5,060 bases of DNA from contig JBGOTP010000367.1 in NCBI GenBank assembly GCA_041476545.1, positions 1-5,060 of the forward strand, given 5' to 3'. Each line of letters opens with the position of its first letter. The first letter of the stretch is position 1. Source of the DNA: JBGOTP01 sp041476545 (GTDB taxonomy: Bacteria > Acidobacteriota > Vicinamibacteria > Vicinamibacterales > CAVVIG01). A program made the translations under genes and the position numbers. A model generated the notes under the pieces. It saw only the letters and a list, made by a program, of their open reading frames with translations, did no database searches and was not told the DNA's origin. Positions 1-4,978 of this stretch are shown piece after piece.

Positions 1-620
1 CCCGTGGCAATCGCGCTGCGCGGCATCTGGTCATGCTCGGCAGACTCCGGTGTCTGCACCATCGCCATCCCGCCGGCGGCCTTGATGTCTTTGAGGCCGA
101 GCGTGCCGTGGCTGCCGGTCCCGGACAGGATGATGCCGACCGCCCGGTCCTGCTGGTCGGCCGCTAATGATCGCAAGAAGAAATCGATGGCTGTCTGCGA
201 CCCGCGTCGCGGCGGCGGCGGCACCACCCGCAGCACGCGCTGCGTGATGGCCAGATCCGCGTTCGGCGGGATGACGTACACGCGGTTGGCGTGCACGGGC
301 ATGCCGTCCTGAGCCTCGGTTACCGGCATCGCGGTCTGCTTCGCCAGCAACTCCACCATCAGGCTTTCGTGTGTGGGGTCCAGGTGCGGGATGAGCACAA
401 AGGCCATCCCGCTGTCGGCTGGCATGGCGCTGAACAATCTCTTGAACGCGTCGAGGCCCCCGGCCGAGGCGCCGATGCCGACCACCGGAAACGCGTGACC
501 CTCACCGCGCGTCGTCGTGAAAGCGGGAGCGCGAATGCCGCGCTGGCGAGGCCCCGCCGATGCGCGTGGCTGTTGGTTGGCCTTTCTCGACCGCCGGCTG
601 TTGGTCGAAGCCTTGCTCAT
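1..620 (-). CDS. CheB-type methylesterase domain, N-terminal part of a probable CheB-CheR hybrid sensor (partial, runs off left edge)
   Basis: The minus strand is open from ATG at 620-618 to the window edge, giving 206 residues. A basic, low-complexity leader (about residues 1-43) is followed directly by a CheB methylesterase domain: FPVVGIGASAGG (44-55) carries nucleophile Ser52, VLIPHLDPTHES carries His79 of the triad, then DGMPV, VYVIPPNADLAI, and a glycine-rich ILSGTGSHGTLG near 164-175. CheB esterases hydrolyse glutamyl methyl esters of chemoreceptors in the cytoplasm. There is no CheY-like receiver in front; together with the IPHLDPTHES and MPRSAIAT style this is typical of CheB-CheR hybrids that continue into a methyltransferase, PAS repeats and often a histidine kinase. 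That remainder lies outside the window and is inferred. Oddity: the usual catalytic Asp of the GxDG motif is His171. Only a weak Shine-Dalgarno (GAGCGG) precedes the ATG, so the exact start is moderately certain. Confidence 0.88.
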   Translation of the reverse strand, partial: MSKASTNSRRSRKANQQPRASAGPRQRGIRAPAFTTTRGEGHAFPVVGIGASAGGLDAFKRLFSAMPADSGMAFVLIPHLDPTHESLMVELLAKQTAMPVTEAQDGMPVHANRVYVIPPNADLAITQRVLRVVPPPPRRGSQTAIDFFLRSLAADQQDRAVGIILSGTGSHGTLGLKDIKAAGGMAMVQTPESAEHDQMPRSAIAT

Positions 621-781
621 GCGCCGCCGCTCATCTTATCAGCCGGCCCCGCGCTGAACGCTACATATCGATCCGCTACCTGCGAATTGAGACGTGCCGC
701 TGGAGTTGTGGGGGAATCCCCGACATCGCACGGAACGGATCGCCCGATTGAATCGCCGCCACGAGCAGGACAGGATGCGGA
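621..781. promoter_or_regulatory. Divergent intergenic region between the CheB-type gene and the small-protein/BON operon
   Basis: These 161 bases separate two divergent genes, so they should hold promoters for both directions. I do not see a convincing sigma-70 -35/-10 pair on either strand: TTGAGA at 687-692 has no acceptable -10 at 16-18 nt. The only symmetrical element is GGGGAATCCCC at 711-721, a perfect 5-bp inverted repeat around one central base. It could be part of an operator but is short enough to be chance. A Shine-Dalgarno AGGA at 772-775 lies 6 nt before the ATG at 782. Confidence 0.4.
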
Positions 782-1045
782 ATGAGCACGGCGACTACTT
801 CTCCAGCAACTGGACACCCAGAACAGGCAAACATGTTGCGCGTTGAGACAACCATCGTCAATTGGCTCCAGCTGATTCGCGCTGAGTACCTCGAGATCCC
901 TGGCCTGCACTTGACGGAGCCGCAGGTACAACGTTTCTGGGGCCTCGACCCCGTGATGAGTGAGGCGCTCCTCTCTGCGCTCCTCGACGTCAAGTTTCTC
1001 AGACGTACCCGCCAGGGCGCCTACGTGCGCGTCGATCAGGGCTGA
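782..1045 (+). CDS. Small conserved-looking hypothetical protein, possible winged-helix fold (87 aa)
   Basis: The ATG at 782 is preceded by AGGA at 772-775 with 6-nt spacing. After a polar leader (1-17) the protein has a helical stretch VNWLQLIRAEYLEIPGLHLT (26-45), then EPQVQRFWGLDP, a second helix SEALLSALLDVKFL, and a basic turn RRTRQGAYVRVD. The order 'PGL-x-LT-xx-Q-xx-R-x-WGLD ... LL-xx-L-xxxx-FLRRT-xx-G-x-Y-x-R' resembles, from memory, short uncharacterised proteins common in GC-rich bacteria. The helix-helix-helix-wing pattern suggests a minimal winged-helix DNA-binding or adaptor fold; that is inference, and no function is assigned. It has no signal peptide or membrane segment. It is the first gene of the plus-strand group leading to the BON protein. 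Confidence 0.75.
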   Translation: MSTATTSPATGHPEQANMLRVETTIVNWLQLIRAEYLEIPGLHLTEPQVQRFWGLDPVMSEALLSALLDVKFLRRTRQGAYVRVDQG

Positions 1046-1191
1046 TGGAAACACAGCCGACGCGTCTCCGCCGCCATAGGGGCGTTCACGAGCGCCTTCG
1101 CCGATTGGGTTGGCTCGGTCTGTGGCTGGTTGCCAAGCACAGTGTGCACACATGGTTGACCGCGCTGGCCTCAGCAAGTGCAGAACGCTGA
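1045..1191 (+). CDS. Possible 48-aa micro-ORF coupled to the upstream gene
   Basis: An ATG at 1045-1047 overlaps the TGA of the preceding gene by one base (TGATG), an arrangement that often permits translational coupling. The frame stays open for 48 codons and ends at TGA 1189-1191, filling nearly all the space before the next gene. The product starts strongly basic (RLRRHRGVHERLRR, residues 7-20), then has a hydrophobic, Trp-rich stretch LGWLGLWLVA (21-30) and a weaker apolar tail. This would suit a small membrane-associated or amphipathic peptide. Against it: no independent Shine-Dalgarno, codon third positions less GC-rich than in neighbouring genes, and no family I recognise. It may be only spacer. 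Confidence 0.3.
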   Translation: METQPTRLRRHRGVHERLRRLGWLGLWLVAKHSVHTWLTALASASAER

Positions 1192-1206
1192 GACTGCTGG
1201 AAAGTG

Positions 1207-1515
1207 ATGCTTATGGAATGGCCCTCGACTATCGCCGATGGTGACGCCGTGATTGTCCGAGAGGAGACGCCGGATGGACTGCGGTTTGTGGTGCACAGCC
1301 GCCGCAGCCCTCAGTTCACGTGCCGGACCTATGCCGAGGCCGAGGCTCGGACCCTCGCCTATGCGGAGCATGCACGGGCTTACGCCTGGTATGCGGATGG
1401 GCGTGGGCTTCAACTCGTCGGTGGCGGCGATCGCCCGGTCCCGTCACCAGCTCATCGCCACGTTGACGTGACGCCAACGCCGAACCAGCCCACGCACAGG
1501 AGAGAAAAGTCATGA
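1207..1515 (+). CDS. Small hypothetical protein upstream of the BON gene (about 102 aa)
   Basis: Three in-frame starts compete: GTG 1204, ATG 1207 and ATG 1213. GGA at 1199-1201 lies 5 nt before ATG 1207 and 11 nt before ATG 1213, so 1207 is preferred, although the conserved-looking part begins at MEWPSTIADGD (from 1213). The core reads as a small alpha/beta domain: strands around DAVIVREE and LRFVVHSR, a Cys-containing turn SPQFTCRTY, a helix AEAEARTLAYAEHARAYAWY, and a final strand RGLQLV. A polar, Pro-rich tail of about 28 residues follows. The layout loosely recalls short DUF2188-like domains, but I cannot assign it to that family. It has no signal peptide or membrane helix, so it is probably cytoplasmic. 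Its TGA overlaps the BON start as ATGA (1512-1515), so the two are probably translated together. Confidence 0.72.
   Translation: MLMEWPSTIADGDAVIVREETPDGLRFVVHSRRSPQFTCRTYAEAEARTLAYAEHARAYAWYADGRGLQLVGGGDRPVPSPAHRHVDVTPTPNQPTHRREKS
1498..1503 (+). promoter_or_regulatory. Ribosome binding site of the BON-domain gene
   Basis: AGGAGA lies 8 nt before ATG 1512, a near-consensus Shine-Dalgarno and the strongest in the window. It sits inside the end of the preceding gene. It fixes the BON start and suggests that this gene is translated more strongly than its upstream neighbours. Confidence 0.8.
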
Positions 1516-2162
1516 CAGACAGAGAGCTGAAGCAAGAGGTCGAGAATGCCCTCGAATGGGAACCCGGTATCAATCAGAGTGACATCGGCGTGTCCGTCGA
1601 TGAAGGTGTCGTAACGCTTCGCGGGAACGTGCGCTCGTATGCGGAGAAATCGACGGCCGAGCGGGTGGCCCTTCGCGTGTACGGCGCGAAGGCCGTGGCC
1701 AACGATCTCGACGTGCGACTCATGGACAGCGCCGCGCGAACGGACACGGACATCGCCCAGGCCGCCGTGGCCGCGTTGCAGTGGAACACCCTCGTGCCGC
1801 CCAATCGCGTGATCGTCGCAGTCAGCAAGGGGTGGATCACATTGAAGGGCACCTTGGAATGGCAATACCAGAAGGACGCCGCGGCACGGCCCCTTCGGGA
1901 CCTCACCGGCGTGCGAGGCGTCACGAATGAAATTGTCGTCAAGCCTCTGGTCAGCACTGTGGATGTGCGCTCCAAGATCGAGGCCGCATTCATCCGAAGT
2001 GCCGCAATTGACGCGCGCCGCGTCAGCGTCGCGGCCCAGGATGGCAAGGTCATCCTCACGGGGAACGTGCGGTCGTGGGCGGAGCGGCAAGAGGCCGAGC
2101 GGGCCGCATGGGCGGCACCCGGCGTGACCCAGGTCGACGACCGCCTGTCGATTACCCCGTAG
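1512..2162 (+). CDS. Protein with three BON domains, cytoplasmic form (216 aa)
   Basis: The protein is almost entirely three consecutive BON domains: about residues 4-70 (DRELKQEVENALEWEP ... VSVDEGVVTLRGNVRSY ... VANDLDVRL), 76-145 (ALQWNTLVPPNRVIVAVSKG, ITLKGTLEWQYQKDAA, VRGVTNEIVV) and 148-216 (IEAAFIRSAAIDARRVSVAA, VILTGNVRSWAERQEAE, VDDRLSITP). Each has the helix-strand-strand(G-x-V/L)-helix-strand pattern of the family. BON domains occur in OsmY-like osmotic-stress proteins, secretins and mechanosensitive channels and are thought to bind phospholipid or other ligands. Unlike OsmY there is no signal peptide: the N-terminus goes straight into helix 1, so a cytoplasmic location is inferred. 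BON1 and BON3 resemble each other more than BON2. It is last in the plus-strand group and overlaps its predecessor by ATGA. A stress or envelope-maintenance role is likely from family knowledge; the precise role is unknown. Confidence 0.92.
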   Translation: MTDRELKQEVENALEWEPGINQSDIGVSVDEGVVTLRGNVRSYAEKSTAERVALRVYGAKAVANDLDVRLMDSAARTDTDIAQAAVAALQWNTLVPPNRVIVAVSKGWITLKGTLEWQYQKDAAARPLRDLTGVRGVTNEIVVKPLVSTVDVRSKIEAAFIRSAAIDARRVSVAAQDGKVILTGNVRSWAERQEAERAAWAAPGVTQVDDRLSITP

Positions 2163-2203
2163 CGACGCACGCCGAAATGCGTCATGCCCTCCCGCCCTTG
2201 AAC

Positions 2204-2243
2204 GAAAGGCCGACCACGTCTGGGTAGACGCGGTCGGTCTTTC
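2204..2243. terminator. Hairpin between convergent genes, probable bidirectional terminator
   Basis: Arms 2204-2221 and 2226-2243 enclose the tetraloop GGGT. Of 18 pairs, 16 are Watson-Crick, one is a G-U wobble and one an A-C mismatch; read on the other strand the wobble and the mismatch exchange places, so both transcripts fold equally well. The stem ends in AAAG/CTTT, giving a short T stretch on either strand but no long U tract. It lies 42 bp after the BON stop and 47 bp after the ATPase stop, where a shared terminator is expected. The rest of 2163-2289 shows no gene. Confidence 0.75.
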
Positions 2244-2289
2244 CCGCCCGCACCAACCCCGGACGAAACGGCGTAACGCATTCGCGTCG

Positions 2290-3204
2290 TCACCGGCGCT
2301 GCTTTGCAAGGCCGTCGACCACGAGAAGCGCCGCGGCGAATGGCACGGGCACCAACCACACGAGCCATGAGATTGGCGCAGTACCGAACACCGCATTCCC
2401 CAGCCGCGTGTAGTCGATCGCCGCAACCAGGACCAGCTCGGCGACGACGCCGGCCACCATCATCCTGTTCGTGAACAGCTCGCGGATTGAGGGAGTCCGG
2501 ATCTCGCTGCGAGTCGCATAGACGTTGGCGACCTGCGTGATCACGATCGCCGTCAGGCACGCCGTGGTTGCCTGTCGATACACCGGGTCCGTGGCGGCGA
2601 GTGCCGTGCCCCAGTGCCAGCCGTTCCGATGGAGCACGAACGCGTAGGCGGCCATTGCTGCGGCGGCCTCGATCACGCCGAGGAGCAGATAGGCGCGCGT
2701 CAACAACCGGCGATCGATGAGCCGCTGTGCGCTGGCACGCGGCGGCCGCGTCATCACGTCGGGCGCGGGTCGTTCGGCGCCGAGGCCAAGACCAGGGAGC
2801 ATGTCCGTGCCGAGGTCGATCGCCAGCACCTGAATGATGGTGAGCGGCAGCGGGATCCGAAGCAGCACGAACAGCAGGTAGGGCACGAGCTCCGGGATGT
2901 TCGAGGTGAGGACGTAGGTCGTGAATTTCCGGATGTTGTCGAACACACCGCGCCCTTCTTCGATGGCCGCGACGATGCTCGCAAAATTGTCGTCGAGCAG
3001 CACGACGTCGGCCGCCTCACGGGCCACGTCGGTGCCGCTGATCCCCATCGCCACACCGATGTCGGCGGCTTTGAGGGCAGGCGCATCGTTGACCCCGTCC
3101 CCGGTCACGGCAACGATCGCGCCGCTCTGCTGAAGCGCCTGTACGATGCGCAGCTTCTGTTCGGCCGAGACACGTGCGAACACGAGCTCCGCTTCCTCGA
3201 GCAC
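2290..3204 (-). CDS. C-terminal fragment of the P2-type ATPase (304 aa from GTG)
   Basis: The frame reopens after the amber codon. The first possible start, GTG 3204-3202, is 27 nt past the stop and has no Shine-Dalgarno. A second GTG at 3183-3181 is preceded by GAGGA with 10-nt spacing and is the better reinitiation candidate. The fragment holds FARVSAEQKLRIV, the hinge TGDGVNDAPALKAADIGVAMG, M5-M6 with TSNIPE and IDLGTDMLP, and a complete M7-M10 cation-ATPase C-terminal domain (RAYLLLGVIEAAAAM, TACLTAIVITQVANVY, MVAGVVAELVLVAAI, SWLVWLVPVPFAAALLVV). The tail KQRR ends at TGA 2292-2290. It lacks the phosphorylation site, so alone it cannot be an ATPase. It is most probably the untranslated remainder of a broken gene, or the second half of the intact protein if the stop is an error. 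Confidence 0.6.
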   Translation of the reverse strand: MLEEAELVFARVSAEQKLRIVQALQQSGAIVAVTGDGVNDAPALKAADIGVAMGISGTDVAREAADVVLLDDNFASIVAAIEEGRGVFDNIRKFTTYVLTSNIPELVPYLLFVLLRIPLPLTIIQVLAIDLGTDMLPGLGLGAERPAPDVMTRPPRASAQRLIDRRLLTRAYLLLGVIEAAAAMAAYAFVLHRNGWHWGTALAATDPVYRQATTACLTAIVITQVANVYATRSEIRTPSIRELFTNRMMVAGVVAELVLVAAIDYTRLGNAVFGTAPISWLVWLVPVPFAAALLVVDGLAKQRR

Positions 3205-3231
3205 GAACCGGAGCTGCGCGGCCGAGAGATT

Positions 3232-3234
3232 CTA
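3232..3234 (-). other. In-frame amber (TAG) codon inside the ATPase P domain
   Basis: The plus strand reads CTA here, TAG on the coding strand. Before it is the family-typical VITGHEL and after it, in the same frame, NLSAAQLRFVLEEAELVFAR, matching the usual ITG-x-(D/E)L-xx-LS ... FARV-x-xxQKLRIV course of P2 ATPases. No base is gained or lost. A single substitution from CAG, GAG or AAG would create it. Confidence 0.9.
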
Positions 3235-4962
3235 CAGCTCGTGACCGGTGATCACCTTCGGGTGTGGGCCGCGAACCAGGCCGATCTCCTTCGCGACGGC
3301 GAGCCCGGTTTGTGGATGGTCCCCGGTCACCATCACAACCTTGACACCGGCGTCGCGACACCGGGCTATCGCGGCGGGCACCTCGCGTCGCGGCGGGTCG
3401 TGGAGTCCGACGAGGCCGGCAAACGTGAGCGTCTCCTCCAGTCGATCGCGTTCCGGCAGTGTCTGAAGCTCCCGATACGCGAACGCCAGCACGCGCAGGC
3501 CGTCCGCGGCGAGACTGCCTTCGGCGTCGATGATCGTGCGGCGAAGTGATTGGATGAGCGGTTCCACGCCTGCACCGCCATCCCAGGTGCTGCACCGCGG
3601 CAGAACGGCTTCGAGCGCCCCTTTGACAAACACCACAAACCCGCCCGCGGTGGCGTGCACCGTCGCCATGCGTCGCCGATCCGCGCTGAAGGGAATGAGG
3701 TCGACGCGCTCGAGTTCGTACCCCTGAGGCAACGCAACGCGAGCCATCTCGACGAGCGCGACTTCCATGGGATCGCCCCGCAGCCTGCCGGCATCGCCGG
3801 AGTCGTCGACGGTCTCGCACAGCGCCGCTCCGTCGAACAATCGGCGATGGCGGACGGGAACGTCCGGCTGCGAACCCAGGTCGGCAACATCGTGGAAGCG
3901 GCCCGCGACAAAAAGGCGACGGGCCACCATCCGGCTCTCGGTCAGCGTTCCGGTCTTGTCGGTGCAGATGACCGTGGCCGCGCCGAGGGTTTGAACCGCG
4001 GGCAGGTGGCGGACGAGCGTCTGCCGCGCCGCCATGCGCTCGGCCGCCATCGCCATCGACAATGTGAGCGTCGGCAGGAGTCCTTCAGGGACGTTCGCCA
4101 CGATGACACCGATCGCAAACACGAAGTTGCTCCAGAACGGAAGCCCGACGACGCGCCCGACAACGAACAAGACGAGCCCGAGGAGCATGGAGAGGACCGC
4201 AATCAGCCGGCTCAGGCGCTCGATCTCGTAATGCAGCGGAGCGACGGCCTCCGGCGCCATTTGCGTGAGCTGCGCGATGCGGCCGAATTCGGTCCGCATG
4301 CCGGTGGCAACCACGAGCGCAACCGCCCGGCCCGCGACGACAGCCGTGCCCGCCAGCACCATGCTCCGGTGTTGCGCAGGCGCATCGTCTGCGGATTCGG
4401 TGTCCGCCTTCGCGCTTCGTCCCTGCGGAATCGATTCACCGGTCAACGTCGCGTTGTCAATCTTCACGTCGAACGCTTCGAGCACCCGGCAGTCGGCCGG
4501 TACGTGATCGCCCTCTTGGAGCTCAATCACGTCGCCCGGCACGAGATCCACATTCGGCAGCTGGATCAGGCGGCCATCCCGCCGCACGCGGACCGACTGT
4601 GGGAGCAATCGTTGCAGCGCGGCGATCGTCTTGTGCGCGCGGCGCTCGTGCCAGTACGAGAACACGCCGTTGACGACGATGACCGCGACGATCGCCCCGG
4701 CGAGCGTCGCCATGCCAGAGCCGGGGTTGCGATAGGCGGCGATCGCGGCCAGAGCAGCCGCAGCCCAGAGGATGAGCGCGAAGAAATGCGTGAATTGTGA
4801 GAACAGCTGGAGGATCGCGGCCCGGTGTCGAAGGCGCGTCAGCCGATTGAGCCCGAACTCACGCTGACGGACCTGTGCGTCCGCCGCCGTCAATCCCGCT
4901 GCGGTCGAACGCAGGCTGGTGAGCGCGTCGGAAGGGCTGAGGCGATGGATCGAGCCCGTCAT
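3232..4962 (-). CDS. N-terminal fragment of the P2-type ATPase (576 aa, ends at amber codon)
   Basis: This is what is made if TAG 3234-3232 acts as a stop. It contains M1-M4, the actuator loop with TGES, the phosphorylatable Asp335 in DKTGTLTE, the whole nucleotide-binding domain and the start of the second half of the P domain, ending in VITGHEL. It lacks the TGDGVNDAP hinge, whose aspartates help bind Mg2+ and position the aspartyl phosphate, and lacks M5-M6, which hold most cation ligands. By family knowledge it should not transport on its own. The start ATG 4962 lies 16 nt after the chaperonin stop, with no good Shine-Dalgarno between. Confidence 0.8.
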   Translation of the reverse strand: MTGSIHRLSPSDALTSLRSTAAGLTAADAQVRQREFGLNRLTRLRHRAAILQLFSQFTHFFALILWAAAALAAIAAYRNPGSGMATLAGAIVAVIVVNGVFSYWHERRAHKTIAALQRLLPQSVRVRRDGRLIQLPNVDLVPGDVIELQEGDHVPADCRVLEAFDVKIDNATLTGESIPQGRSAKADTESADDAPAQHRSMVLAGTAVVAGRAVALVVATGMRTEFGRIAQLTQMAPEAVAPLHYEIERLSRLIAVLSMLLGLVLFVVGRVVGLPFWSNFVFAIGVIVANVPEGLLPTLTLSMAMAAERMAARQTLVRHLPAVQTLGAATVICTDKTGTLTESRMVARRLFVAGRFHDVADLGSQPDVPVRHRRLFDGAALCETVDDSGDAGRLRGDPMEVALVEMARVALPQGYELERVDLIPFSADRRRMATVHATAGGFVVFVKGALEAVLPRCSTWDGGAGVEPLIQSLRRTIIDAEGSLAADGLRVLAFAYRELQTLPERDRLEETLTFAGLVGLHDPPRREVPAAIARCRDAGVKVVMVTGDHPQTGLAVAKEIGLVRGPHPKVITGHEL

Positions 4963-4978
4963 CGCGCGCGACCGGCGT

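Larger units (their letters stand above)
2290..4962 (-). pseudogene. P2-type cation-transporting ATPase, Na,K-ATPase-like, interrupted by an in-frame amber codon
   Basis: One reading frame of 890 codons runs from ATG 4962-4960 to TGA 2292-2290, broken only by TAG at codon 577 (3234-3232). Read through, it is a full-length P2 ATPase: N-terminal cation-ATPase domain (1-50), M1-M2 (57-104), actuator with TGES (174-177), M3-M4 (253-301) with VANVPEGLLP, phosphorylation motif DKTGTLTE with Asp335, N domain with GDPMEVAL and KGALE (447-451), DPPR (522-525), TGDHP (546-550), hinge TGDGVNDAP (620-628), and M5-M10 (about 678-882). M5 TSNIPELVPYL and M6 IDLGTDMLP match Na,K/H,K-ATPase (P2C) signatures, keeping the cation-coordinating positions equivalent to Ser775, Asn776, Glu779, Asp804 and Asp808 of the animal pump. 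It is therefore likely an inner-membrane Na+, K+, H+ or Ca2+ pump; the substrate is not settled. Without suppression the product is two fragments, neither able to pump alone. No heavy-metal-binding domain is present. No strong Shine-Dalgarno precedes the start, so translation may be coupled to the upstream chaperonin gene. Confidence 0.85.

Noticed and set aside
687..715. TTGAGA as a -35 promoter box for the plus-strand operon
   Set aside because: No -10-like hexamer occurs at 16-18 nt spacing; the corresponding bases are G-rich.
732..757. GGAAC as an extracytoplasmic-function sigma -35 element
   Set aside because: No matching -10 motif is seen 16-17 nt downstream, and a five-base match alone is not significant.
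4..785. Plus-strand open frames opposite the CheB domain (4-312 and 291-785)
   Set aside because: They are antisense to clear CheB motifs, with Arg/Ala-rich translations lacking domains.
617..1177. 186-aa minus-strand open frame whose TGA overlaps the CheB start
   Set aside because: It runs antisense across the 87-aa gene and the intergenic region, has low-complexity Arg/Ala/Ser composition, no recognisable domain and no ribosome site. The overlap with the CheB ATG is not enough to support it.
1452..2560. Two minus-strand open frames (1452-2426 and 1574-2560) opposite the BON gene
   Set aside because: They cross the terminator and the end of the ATPase and overlap each other in different frames. 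The BON domains on the plus strand explain the sequence.
3017..3911. Alternative minus-strand frames (3017-3820 and 3366-3911) spanning or near the amber codon, considered as evidence of a frameshift
   Set aside because: The ATPase motifs before and after the TAG are in one and the same frame, so there is no frameshift; these frames are Arg-rich shadows.
2614..4800. Two long plus-strand open frames opposite the ATPase (2614-3549 and 3550-4800)
   Set aside because: They lie codon-on-codon antisense to the ATPase. The coding strand almost never uses TTA, CTA or TCA codons in this GC-rich gene, which empties the antisense frame of stops. The translations are rich in Arg, His and Asp with no domain, while the minus strand encodes unmistakable ATPase motifs.
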